A stretch of DNA of 64,000 bases from contig JAWKRB010000020.1 in assembly GCA_041389885.1 (NCBI GenBank), positions 1 through 64,000 of the forward strand, in the 5' to 3' direction. The translations under genes and the position numbers were made by a program. This DNA comes from JAWKRB01 sp041389885. GTDB lineage: Bacteria; Myxococcota_A; Polyangia; Polyangiales; Ga0077539. The notes under the pieces were generated by a model. That model made no database searches and had not been told where the DNA came from. It saw nothing but the letters and a program-made list of their open reading frames with translations. Shown in pieces: positions 49,364 through 57,692 of the stretch. Each line of letters starts with the position of its first letter. Within the stretch, counting starts at the first letter, position 1.

Positions 49364-50743
49364 ATGTCGATGAAGCGAAACCACGCTCGTTCCAGCGCCG
49401 CCGCGACCGAAGAGGTCGAGACCTCGTCTGCTCGGCGCCCGTCGAGCGAGCGGGCGCCAGACCTGGAGGTGCGCGAGGTCGAGCCTTCTGAGGCCGACCT
49501 CGCCGACGCCGCCGCCGAGGCCTCTGCCGCGCTGGGTGACGCGCAGGGGGTGGCCGGCACCCTCGCACGGTACTTCCGCGACATGTCGGGCTTCGCCGTG
49601 ATGACCCCCGCGGCGGAGTCTGAGGCCGCGCAGGAGTTCCTCGCGGCGGAGATCGCTCGCTGGCGCGCGTGCTTCGAGTACCCGCCGGCGATGACGGTGG
49701 TCGCCCGCGTGGCCGAGCGCTGCCTCGCGGGCCTCTCCGAGCCCGTGGTGCTGCCGGAGTTCGACAAGCTCCGCCGCGCCGCGCGGGACTACCGCAAGAA
49801 CCACTCGAAGTTCACCCGCGCCAGCCGCGCGCGGTGGGACGCGCTGGTGGGCGAGGTCTCGACCAAGCTCCGCGCGCTCGACGCCGACCGGCTGTTCATC
49901 CTCGCCGTCGACGAGGAGCTCGCGCGGGTCGCCCGGGGCCCCGAGGGCTACGCCGAAGACGACATGGAGCAGCCCGAGCTCCTCCCCTCCCTCGCGTTTC
50001 GCCGCTTTCTCAGCGACGTCGCCGCGGCGAGGGACAAGGTGTTCCGGCTGAAGAACCTCTTCGTCGCCTCGAACCTCCGCCTGGTCGTGAGCATCGCGCG
50101 TCGCTACAACCGCGGCCGCATGCCCCTCATCGACCTGATCCAGGAGGGGAACATCGGGCTGATCAAGGCCGTCGAGCGCTTCGATCACACCCGCGGGTAC
50201 CGCTTCAGCACCTACGCGAGCTGGTGGATCCGCCACGCGATCTCGCGCGCCCTCGCCGACAAGGGCCGCGCGGTGCGCATCCCGGTGCACATGCTCGACA
50301 CGTACAACCGGGTGCAGCGCATCTCGTCGCAGATGAGCACGCGGCTCGGCCGCGACCCCTCGCCCGCGGAGCTCGCCTCGGAGGCGGGCCTCGCCCTCGA
50401 GAAGCTGGAGCGCATCCAGAAGGACTGGGCCGAGACCCCGTTCTCGCTCGACAAGCCCGTGGCCGACGAGGACGGGCGGCGCTACATCGACTTTCTCCAG
50501 GACGACGTCACCCCGTCGCCCTTCGAGCAGGTCGCGAACACCGCGTGGTCCGACGAGCTCCGGCGGCTCCTCGACACGCTCTCGCCGATGGAGGCGCGGA
50601 TCATCCGCTGGCGCTTCGGCCTCGACCACGAGGACGAGCTCACGCTGAAGGAGATCGGGGACAAGTACAACCTGTCCCGCGAGCGCATCCGACAGCTCCA
50701 GGAGCAGGCGCTGGAGAAGATCCGCAAGCTCATTCGCGAGTGA
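49364..50743 (+). CDS. Sigma-70 family RNA polymerase sigma factor (primary-like)
   Basis: A 459-residue sigma factor. After an acidic N-terminal part come region 1.2-like sequence (VAGTLARYFRDMSGFAVMT), a long non-conserved insert, then region 2 with RLVVSIARRYNRGRMPLIDLIQEGNIGLIKAVERFDHTRGYRFSTYASWWIRHAISRAL. Region 3 (IPVHMLDTYNRVQRISSQ) and region 4 (LSPMEARIIRWRFGLDHEDELTLKEIGDKYNLSRERIRQLQEQALEKIRKLI) follow. The region 2.4 and 4.2 motifs are like RpoD, so it probably recognises similar promoters. The ATG at 49364 follows AAGGGAAGG and was chosen over an earlier in-frame codon. It may be a group 2 (stationary-phase or stress) factor rather than the housekeeping one, which this window cannot settle. 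It is convergent with ptsI. Confidence 0.9.
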   Translation: MSMKRNHARSSAAATEEVETSSARRPSSERAPDLEVREVEPSEADLADAAAEASAALGDAQGVAGTLARYFRDMSGFAVMTPAAESEAAQEFLAAEIARWRACFEYPPAMTVVARVAERCLAGLSEPVVLPEFDKLRRAARDYRKNHSKFTRASRARWDALVGEVSTKLRALDADRLFILAVDEELARVARGPEGYAEDDMEQPELLPSLAFRRFLSDVAAARDKVFRLKNLFVASNLRLVVSIARRYNRGRMPLIDLIQEGNIGLIKAVERFDHTRGYRFSTYASWWIRHAISRALADKGRAVRIPVHMLDTYNRVQRISSQMSTRLGRDPSPAELASEAGLALEKLERIQKDWAETPFSLDKPVADEDGRRYIDFLQDDVTPSPFEQVANTAWSDELRRLLDTLSPMEARIIRWRFGLDHEDELTLKEIGDKYNLSRERIRQLQEQALEKIRKLIRE

Positions 50744-52599
50744 GCGCCCCCCCCCCCCCCCCCCCCCCCGACCCCCGACACACCCCCAGGCGACGGCGCC
50801 GCCAGGATCAACGCCTCGGCGTCGTCGCCGTTCACGTCGCCCGCCGCGAGGAGGTCCGCGAGGAGCCCTCCGAAGCGCGCGCGCACCAGCGCCTCGACCT
50901 CGTCGGCCGTGCCCAGACCGAGCGCCTCGTCGGCGAGGGCGCGGGCCGAGGCGAGGTCGATGCGGGCGATCGACGCCTTGATCTCGGGCACCGCCGTGGG
51001 CTCGACGGAGAGCTCGAGCACGCCCAGCCCCAGGAGGATGGGCACCGCCAGGAGCTCACCCGCCATCGCCCCGCAGATCGAGCAGTCGATCTTCGCCGCC
51101 TCGGCCGCCCTCGCCACCTGCGAGATGCACCGGAGGATCACCGGGTCGAGGGCGCGCGCGAGGTGCGCGACGTGCTCGTTGCCGCGGTCGATCGCGAAGG
51201 CGTACTGCATCAGGTCGTTGGTGCCGATGGAGAAGAAGTCGGCCTCGCGGGCGAGGTGATCGGCGAGGATCACCGCGCTCGGCGTCTCGACCATGATCCC
51301 GAAGGGCACGTCGCCGAAGGCCTCGCCCTGCGCCCGCAGCTCGGCCCGCGCGAGGTCGAGCTGCGCCCGCGCCGCGCGCAGCTCGGTGAGCGTCGACACC
51401 ATCGGGACCATCACCCGCACCTCGCCCCAGACCGCCGCGCGGAGCATCGCCCGGAGCTGCGCGCGAAAGACCTCGGGCTCGCGCAGCGCGAGGCGCACCG
51501 CGCGAACGCCCAGCGCCGGGTTGAGCTCCTTCGGGATGCGAAACGCCGTGGAGAACTTGTCTCCGCCGAGGTCGAAGGTGCGCAGGGTGACCCGCCGCGG
51601 CGCCATCATCTCCACGATGCGGCGAAAGACCTCGTACTGCTCCTCCTCGGTCGGGGGCTGAGAGCGGTCGATGTAGAGAAACTCCGTGCGGTACAGCCCG
51701 ATCCCGTCGGCGCCGTGGTCGATCGCCACCGCGGCCTCGGCCGGGAGCTCGATGTTCGCGCGGAGCCCCACCCGCTGGCCGCACCGGGTGAAGGCCGGGT
51801 CGGCGTGGTTGCTGCGCAGGGAGCGAACGAAGGCCTGGTAGCGGTCGCCGCGGTCGGTGGCGCGCTGCGCGGCCGCCGCGTCGGGGGTCACCGTGACCAC
51901 CCCGCGCAGGCCGTTCACCACCACGAGGTCGCCCGTGGCGATCTCGCGCGTGGCGTCGGCGGCGCCCACCACCGCGGGGATCGACAGCGCCCTCGCCATG
52001 ATGGCCGTGTGCGAGGTCGCGGAGCCCACGTCGGTCACGAAGGCCAGCACGTCGTTGTGCGCCAGCGCCGCGGTGTCGGCGGGCGAGAGCTCGTGCGCCA
52101 CGAGGATCACCGGCCCCTCGACCTCGCGCAGCGGCGCGATGGGCGACGAGCCCCCCATCATCTCGCGCAGCACCCGCTCGCCGACGAAATCGATGTCGCT
52201 GCGCCGCTCGCGGAAGTAGTCCACCCCCGAGCGGTCGAAGAGCACCTTGATGTTCTCGACCGTGCGCCGCAGCCCCCACTCGGCGTTCACCCGGTCGACG
52301 CGGATCGCGCTCTCGGCCTGCTCCAGCAGCAGCGCGTCGTCGAGCATCAGCAGGTGCGCGTCGAGGATCAGCGTGTGCTCCCCGGCCTCGGGAGACACCC
52401 GCTCGCGCAGCTCGCGGAGCTGCACCCGCGCCGCCACCACGGCGTCGCGCAGGCGCTGGATCTCACGGTCGACGTCCTCCTCGCCGATGTGCCTGCGCGG
52501 GATCGACACCCGCCGCCGATCGAGCACGAGCGCGACCCCCACGGCCACCCCAGGTGAGGCCGCGATGCCGTGGATCTCGCGGTTGCTCCCGCCGCTCAT
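50482..52599 (-). CDS. ptsI: Phosphoenolpyruvate--protein phosphotransferase (PTS enzyme I)
   Basis: EI transfers phosphate from phosphoenolpyruvate to HPr. The active histidine is His197 in ATSHTAIMAR, and the C-terminal catalytic region has GADGIGLYRTEFLY, FDLGGDKF, GIMVETPSAVILAD and the Cys motif DCSICGAMAG. The normal EI end is near residue 600. In this sequence the frame continues through the G tract (eight Gly) and a further 95 codons antisense to the sigma gene to 50482. One more G would give a stop at 50730-50732 (ALTRE), which I consider the likely native end. The ATG at 52599 overlaps the ptsH stop in ATGA. Confidence 0.93.
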   Translation of the reverse strand: MSGGSNREIHGIAASPGVAVGVALVLDRRRVSIPRRHIGEEDVDREIQRLRDAVVAARVQLRELRERVSPEAGEHTLILDAHLLMLDDALLLEQAESAIRVDRVNAEWGLRRTVENIKVLFDRSGVDYFRERRSDIDFVGERVLREMMGGSSPIAPLREVEGPVILVAHELSPADTAALAHNDVLAFVTDVGSATSHTAIMARALSIPAVVGAADATREIATGDLVVVNGLRGVVTVTPDAAAAQRATDRGDRYQAFVRSLRSNHADPAFTRCGQRVGLRANIELPAEAAVAIDHGADGIGLYRTEFLYIDRSQPPTEEEQYEVFRRIVEMMAPRRVTLRTFDLGGDKFSTAFRIPKELNPALGVRAVRLALREPEVFRAQLRAMLRAAVWGEVRVMVPMVSTLTELRAARAQLDLARAELRAQGEAFGDVPFGIMVETPSAVILADHLAREADFFSIGTNDLMQYAFAIDRGNEHVAHLARALDPVILRCISQVARAAEAAKIDCSICGAMAGELLAVPILLGLGVLELSVEPTAVPEIKASIARIDLASARALADEALGLGTADEVEALVRARFGGLLADLLAAGDVNGDDAEALILAAPSPGGVSGVGGGGGGGGAHSRMSLRIFSSACSWSCRMRSRDRLYLSPISFSVSSSSWSRPKRQRMIRASIGESVSRSRRSSSDHAVFATCSKGDGVTSSWRKSM
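50747..50769. repeat. 23-base poly-C tract between the sigma-factor and ptsI genes
   Basis: A run of 23 C (G on the minus strand) lies three bases after the sigma-factor stop and within the 3' end of the ptsI frame, where it encodes eight glycines. In this sequence ptsI reads through it and continues antisense to the sigma gene. Confidence 0.9.
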
Positions 52600-52877
52600 C
52601 CGCTCTCACCGAAGCCCGATTGGAAGAGCTGCCCGATCGCCGCCACGGCCTCCGCCGCGTCGTCGCCCTGCGCGCGCACCACGACCTTCGAGCCCTTGGG
52701 GCAGAGCAGCAGCAGCACGCCCATCACGCTCTTCGCGTTGGCCGACTGGTCGTCGCGCTCCAGCGTCACCTCGCTGCGAAAGCGCGAGGCGGTCTGCACC
52801 ACGCGCGTCGCGGGCCGCGCGTGCAGCCCCCGCTCGTTCAACACCTCGAAGGTCTCGTGCGCGTCCATGTCGATCAT
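52596..52877 (-). CDS. ptsH: HPr phosphocarrier protein
   Basis: A 93-residue HPr with the EI phosphorylation site His19 in NERGLHARPATRVV and the HPr-kinase site Ser50 in SANAKSVMGVL. Both sites are intact, so it can receive phosphate from EI and be regulated by the adjacent HprK. The start ATG at 52877 overlaps the rapZ stop (ATGA); a second Met three codons on is the alternative start. No sugar-specific EII component is in the window. Confidence 0.96.
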   Translation of the reverse strand: MIDMDAHETFEVLNERGLHARPATRVVQTASRFRSEVTLERDDQSANAKSVMGVLLLLCPKGSKVVVRAQGDDAAEAVAAIGQLFQSGFGESG

Positions 52878-53767
52878 ACCCTCCGAGAGGCGTCGCGGTG
52901 CGACACCCTCACGTCACCCGGCGCGCCGCCCGCGCGGAGGCGATGCCCGAGCGCCTCCGCGATGGCCACCGACCGATGCCTGCCCCCGGTACACCCCACG
53001 CCGATCGTGAGCGTGACCTTACCCTCTCGCGCGTACCGCGGCAGCAGCGGCGCGAGAAAATCGCTCACCGCGTCGAGGTACTCGGCGCCCTCGGGGCTCT
53101 CGAGCACGAAGCGGGCGACGTCGGGGTCGAGGCCGGTCCTCGGGCGGAGCTCGGGCACGAAATGGGGGTTCGGCAGAAAGCGCGCGTCGAAGACGTTGTC
53201 GGCGTCGACCGGCACCCCGTACTTGAAGCCGAACGACACCACCCGCGTGGTCATCTGGAGCGAGGTGCCCACCTCGCCGGCGAAGTGCTCGCTGAGCTCG
53301 CGGCGGAGGTCGTGCACCGTGAGCCGCGTCGTGTCGATGACCCGGTCGGCCAGGGCGCGCAGCCCCCCGAGGCGCTCGCGCTCGCTTCGGATGTGCGCCT
53401 CGACGCCCTCCCCCGGCGAGAGGTACGCCAGGGGGTGCGGCCGGCGCGACTCGCTGTAGCGCCGCACCAGCGCGTCGTCAGACGCGTCGAGGAAGAGCAC
53501 GTGCACCAGCGCCCCGCCTCGCCGGAGCTCCTTCACCGCCGCCGCCGCCGCGTCGAGGTAGTCGCCCACGCGCACGTCCATCCCCAGGGCCACGCGGGCG
53601 TCGCCGGTCTGGGTCGTCCAGAGCGCGACGGCCTCGTTGAGCAGCGGCGTCGGGAGGTTGTCGATGCAGTGAAACGAGAGGTCCTCGAGGACCCGCAGCG
53701 CCGTCGAGCGCCCCGCGCCCGAGAGCCCCGTCACCACCACGATAAACCTCGGCGCCTCGTCGCTCAC
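52874..53767 (-). CDS. rapZ: RapZ-family P-loop protein
   Basis: A 297-residue protein starting with GTG at 53767, which overlaps the hprK stop in GTGA. Walker A is GLSGAGRST near the N-terminus, followed by the family's DLSFHCIDNLPTPLL. The C-terminal half has VSFGFKYGVPVDADNVFDARFLPNPH and GCTGGRHRSVAIAEAL. In enterobacteria RapZ is an RNase adaptor for glmS control. Outside them its role is less clear, but a link with the PTS operon is widespread, as here. Confidence 0.93.
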   Translation of the reverse strand: MSDEAPRFIVVVTGLSGAGRSTALRVLEDLSFHCIDNLPTPLLNEAVALWTTQTGDARVALGMDVRVGDYLDAAAAAVKELRRGGALVHVLFLDASDDALVRRYSESRRPHPLAYLSPGEGVEAHIRSERERLGGLRALADRVIDTTRLTVHDLRRELSEHFAGEVGTSLQMTTRVVSFGFKYGVPVDADNVFDARFLPNPHFVPELRPRTGLDPDVARFVLESPEGAEYLDAVSDFLAPLLPRYAREGKVTLTIGVGCTGGRHRSVAIAEALGHRLRAGGAPGDVRVSHRDASRRV

Positions 53768-54801
53768 GTCGGCTCTCCGTCTTCGGTCGGGTCCCACGCG
53801 GGGACGAAGGGCGGCGGCAGCGGCGCGGCCACCGGGCTCGGCGCGGGCACCCCCAGCGCCGCCGCGAGCCGCGCGTGAAACGCCTGCGCGGAGTGGTGCC
53901 CGGCCTGCCGCAGCAGCTCGTTGCGCGCCGCCACCTCGATGGTGACCGCGGTGTTCTTTCCCGGTCGCACGGGCACCCTCCGCAGCGGGATGCGCTGCCC
54001 GAGGATCTCGTACCACTCGTCGTCGATCCCGAGGCGGTCCCAGCTCTCGTCGTCTTCGCGCCCCACCAGCCGCACCACGAGGTCGACCTTCTTGCGGTCG
54101 CGCACCGCGGCGACGCCGAAGAGGTCCTTGATGTTCAGCACCCCGAGGCCCCGCACCTCGAGGTGGTTCTTCAGCAGCTCCGTCGCGTTGCCGTAGATCG
54201 AGTCGGGCGGGCGCAGGCTGCAGTCGACCACGTCGTCGGCCACGAGGCGGTGGCCGCGCTGCACCAGCTCCAGCGCGCACTCGCTCTTGCCGATGCCGCT
54301 CTTGCCCAGCAGCAGGATCCCCACGCCGAACACGTCGATGAACACCCCGTGCACCCGCGTGCGCGGCGCGAGCTGCTCGTCGAGCCAGGCGTGCAGCGAG
54401 TTGATCGTCACCGAGCTCTTCGCGCCCGACGCGATCACCGGACAGCCCGTCGCGTCGCCCGCGCGCAGCAGCGCCTCGGGCGGCGGCACCGTCACCACCA
54501 CGCAGCACAGGTCCCGGCCCAGAAAGGACTCGAACGCGCGCTCCGACGCGTCGGGCGCCATCGCCTGCGCGAAGCTCACCTCGGTCTGCCCGAGCACCTG
54601 CACGCGGTCGCAGGAGATGCCGTAGAAATACCCCACGAGCCCGAGGCCCGACTTCTGGATGCGCGGGTGCGCGATGACCCGGTCGAGGCCGCTCGCGCCC
54701 GCGACCACGCGCAGCGCCACCGACAGCACGTTCGGCTCGACGAGGCTCCGGACCGTCACGCGACGCGACAACGGCACCGATGATTTCGCCCCGATCGACA
54801 T
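53764..54801 (-). CDS. hprK: HPr kinase/phosphorylase
   Basis: A 345-residue protein. Walker A is GKSGIGKS (166-173), the catalytic region has HGVFID (His151) and VADDVVD, and the HprK signature is EVRGLGVLNIKDLFG (216-230). It phosphorylates or dephosphorylates the serine of HPr in response to ATP and phosphate levels, the basis of carbon-source regulation. The C-terminal 50 residues are a Pro-rich tail not found in most homologs. It follows the unknown TPR/propeller gene by ten bases on the same strand. Confidence 0.95.
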   Translation of the reverse strand: MSIGAKSSVPLSRRVTVRSLVEPNVLSVALRVVAGASGLDRVIAHPRIQKSGLGLVGYFYGISCDRVQVLGQTEVSFAQAMAPDASERAFESFLGRDLCCVVVTVPPPEALLRAGDATGCPVIASGAKSSVTINSLHAWLDEQLAPRTRVHGVFIDVFGVGILLLGKSGIGKSECALELVQRGHRLVADDVVDCSLRPPDSIYGNATELLKNHLEVRGLGVLNIKDLFGVAAVRDRKKVDLVVRLVGREDDESWDRLGIDDEWYEILGQRIPLRRVPVRPGKNTAVTIEVAARNELLRQAGHHSAQAFHARLAAALGVPAPSPVAAPLPPPFVPAWDPTEDGEPT

Positions 54802-54811
54802 GCGCGCGATC

Positions 54812-57616
54812 CTACCACGGCGCCCCTCCCGGCCGCCCCGCGGCGGTCGCCAACACCGCCCGCATCGCCGCGCTCGACGCGCCGCTGAGCGCGTCGGCCA
54901 GGAGGCAGCCCTCGCCGCCGCGCCCGGCCAGCACCGCGAGGGCCCCCGACAGCGCGCAGGCGGGGCGGAGCAAGGGCGCGTCCCGTCCCTCGCGCCAGGC
55001 CTCGGCGGCCCCCGCCTCGTCGCCCTCGACCAGCCGCGCGAGGCCGAGGAGGTGCCGGGCGTGGGCGAGGTCCTCGCCGAGGCCCAGCAGCTCCGCGCCC
55101 TCGAGGGCCTCGCGCACCCCCGCGGCGTCGCCCGCCGCCCAGCGCCGCCCCGCGTGCTCGAGCCGCAGCCCCGCGTGCTCCGGGTGCGCCGCCCGCGCCA
55201 GGCGCAGCAGCGCCGCCGCGTCGTCGACCCGCCCGCACTCCGCGAGCACCCTGTGCATCCCGAGGAGCCCCGGCGGCGACCTGCGCAGCGCCCTCACGGC
55301 GTCGTCAAATTCCCCCCGGCGCCCCTCGACGAGGGCGCTCACGGCGGGCGCGTGCGCCGCCCAGGCGAGGTCGTCGGCCCGCGGCGCGCAGGGCAGCGCC
55401 CAGGCGAAGCTCGGCTGGTGCGCCGCGAGGGGGACGTCGTCGCCTGGGCCCACCGGGTCTCGCGACGGGTCGGGCTGCCACAGGCAGCGGCGGGTCGACA
55501 CCGAGGCCAGCATCGCGCCGGCGCCCGTGGCGCGCAGGGCGACCCCGGCCGACACCGCGCGGCGAGAGCGCACGCGCAGGTCCGAGGCGCGCAGGGAGAT
55601 CAGCTCGCCGGGGAGGTCCGCGGGGCCGAGGCGCACCCAGGCCGAGCCCTCGCTGCGGGCCCTCGCGACCGCGGCGACGTCGTCGCGCGCGCACGAGCGC
55701 AGGGTGAGCGTCGCGGCCTCTCGCGAGCCGACGCGGAGGTGCACGACCGCGAGACTGAAGGTGGGCGGGAGCGCGCGGCGGCGCGACGCGGCGGTCTGCG
55801 GGTGACGCTCGCGAAAGGTCGCCAGCACGCCGCGTCCCTCGGGCGAGGGGCAGGCCGCGAGGAGCTCGCCCTCGCGCTCGAAGGCGCACGACGCGAGCAC
55901 CACGCCGTGCGCGTCGCGGAGCTGGAGCAGGCGCCCCGACGGGTCGTGGCAGAGCGCCTCCGCGCTCCCCTCGACGTCGATCACCGTCGCCGCGGCGAAG
56001 CGGCTCACGCGCTCGCCCCGGGCGAGGTCGATCACCGCGACGGCGCCCTGCCCCCGCGCGTCGCGCCCGGTCACCCACGCGAAGTCGGGGTCGCCGCACG
56101 CGCGCGGCGCCTCGGCCAGCAGCCCCGCCGTCGGCGCCCGCCAGTACGCGCGCAGCGTGCCCTCCCGCGCGTCGACGCTGAGCACCGCGCGCTCCGACGC
56201 GAGGCTCAGGTGCGAGCCGTCCCAGCGCGAGGCGCGCGCGGTGAACTCGTCGTCGAGCCAGGCCCGCGCGCGCGCGGTGACGCGCCCCGAGCGGAGGTCG
56301 ACGCGACGCCAGGTCACCGCGCGCCCCTCGGTCGACACGCTCACCGCGGCGTCGGCGTCGACCGGGTGCGCCACGAGCGCGTCGGCGCGCAGCAGCTCGG
56401 CGTGGGCCTCCTCGGGCGGACCCGACGCGTCGGGCTCCCACGAGATCGCGTAGCGGCGCGCGGCGGCGCGGGCGTGCGCGCGGGCCTCGTCGAGCAGCCC
56501 CTCGCGCTCGGCGCGGCGCCACGCCGCGAGGGGCTCGCCCCGCGCCGCGAGGGACTCCACCTCGGCGCGGGCCGCGCGGAGCGGGTCGTCGGGCGCCTCG
56601 ACGCGGTGCGCGCTCGCGAGGGCGTGCGCGGACTCGGCGGCCTCCAGCGCCTCGCGCCCCTCGGGCACCCGACGCAGCGCCGACGCGTGCGGCCGCAGCA
56701 GCGCGAGGACCGCCGCCGGGTCCCGCGCGCGCGACGCCTCGCGCAGCGCGAGGGCGGCGTCGACGGCCTCGGACTCGCGGGTCCGCGGGTCTCCGAGGAT
56801 CGACAGAAACCCTTGCGGCACAAGCGATTCTCGCACACGCGCGCGCTCCTCCGGGGCGAGCGACGCCAGCGCGCGGAGGGCGTCGCGGTCGGCTCCCTCG
56901 CCGAGGGCGCGCTCGACCGCCGCCACCCTCGCGGCCGACGCCTCGCGGAGCGCGTCCTCACGCTGCGCGAGGGCGCGTCGCGTCTGCGCGTCGCGGAGCT
57001 CGCGCGCGGCGTCTTCGTCGGCCTCGTCGGCCTCGGCGAGGACCGCGAGCGCGGCCTCCCAGCGCCCCTCGTCGAGCCTCGCCCTGGCCGCCTCGACCCT
57101 GCCCCGCTCGCGCTCGGCGCGGCGCGCTCGCTCGGCCTCCCTCGCCCGCTCGCGCTCGGGTCGCAGGGCCTCGTCGACGCGGTGGAGCGCCGCGGAGAGC
57201 TCGCCGCCGAGCGCGCGCCGTCCGCGGATCGCCTGCGCGCCGCGCGAGGCCTCGTCGAGGGCGCCCGCGCGCAGCAGCGCGTCGAGCCAGCGCGCCCAGG
57301 CCTCGCCGTGACGCGCGGGGTCGAGGCCGTCGACCCAGCGCCGCGCGTCGTCGAGCCGCCCCGCGCGCGCGCCGGCGGTGACCAGCCGCGCGCGGGTCGA
57401 CGCGCGGGGGTCGCCGGGGGGCGTCGCGTCGAGGGCGCCGCGGTCGTCGCCGAGGTGGTCGACGAGGAGCGCGACCCAGGCGTCGAACACGTCGGCGTCG
57501 TCGGGGCGCGAGGCGCGCAGCGCGTCCAGGAGCTCTCGGGCTCGGGGCAGGTCGTAGCCGGCGACGGCCGCGGCGGCGGCGTCGAGCTCTTCACGCGGGT
57601 CGCGGTCGCGGCGCAT
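54812..57616 (-). CDS. Large TPR/propeller-like protein of unknown function
   Basis: About 934 residues from the ATG at 57616 (MRRDRDPREELDAAAA); an ATG five codons earlier is possible. Residues 1-390 are alpha-helical repeat sequence (AVAGYDLPRARELLDALRASRPDDADVFDAWVALL and a charged coiled-coil ERERAREAERARRAERERGRVEAARARLD). Residues about 430-750 contain beta-blade-like segments (ADAAVSVSTEGRAVTWRRVDLRSGRVT, SLASERAVLSVDAREGTLRAYW) of propeller appearance. The end is helical TPR again. No signal peptide. Immediately upstream of hprK on the same strand, so it may take part in the same regulatory operon. Confidence 0.65.
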   Translation of the reverse strand: MRRDRDPREELDAAAAAVAGYDLPRARELLDALRASRPDDADVFDAWVALLVDHLGDDRGALDATPPGDPRASTRARLVTAGARAGRLDDARRWVDGLDPARHGEAWARWLDALLRAGALDEASRGAQAIRGRRALGGELSAALHRVDEALRPERERAREAERARRAERERGRVEAARARLDEGRWEAALAVLAEADEADEDAARELRDAQTRRALAQREDALREASAARVAAVERALGEGADRDALRALASLAPEERARVRESLVPQGFLSILGDPRTRESEAVDAALALREASRARDPAAVLALLRPHASALRRVPEGREALEAAESAHALASAHRVEAPDDPLRAARAEVESLAARGEPLAAWRRAEREGLLDEARAHARAAARRYAISWEPDASGPPEEAHAELLRADALVAHPVDADAAVSVSTEGRAVTWRRVDLRSGRVTARARAWLDDEFTARASRWDGSHLSLASERAVLSVDAREGTLRAYWRAPTAGLLAEAPRACGDPDFAWVTGRDARGQGAVAVIDLARGERVSRFAAATVIDVEGSAEALCHDPSGRLLQLRDAHGVVLASCAFEREGELLAACPSPEGRGVLATFRERHPQTAASRRRALPPTFSLAVVHLRVGSREAATLTLRSCARDDVAAVARARSEGSAWVRLGPADLPGELISLRASDLRVRSRRAVSAGVALRATGAGAMLASVSTRRCLWQPDPSRDPVGPGDDVPLAAHQPSFAWALPCAPRADDLAWAAHAPAVSALVEGRRGEFDDAVRALRRSPPGLLGMHRVLAECGRVDDAAALLRLARAAHPEHAGLRLEHAGRRWAAGDAAGVREALEGAELLGLGEDLAHARHLLGLARLVEGDEAGAAEAWREGRDAPLLRPACALSGALAVLAGRGGEGCLLADALSGASSAAMRAVLATAAGRPGGAPW

Positions 57617-57692
57617 CGCGGCGGGGATCATCCCACACCCGGGGGTGTCGGCGCGGAGGTGAGGTATCGTCCGCGCCGGAGGATCATTCACC

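Noticed and set aside
48612..49373. Plus-strand open frame across the non-coding region before the sigma gene
   Set aside because: Composition drifts from the neighbouring gene's frame into non-biased sequence, no conserved motif, and it overlaps the real coiled-coil gene in another frame.
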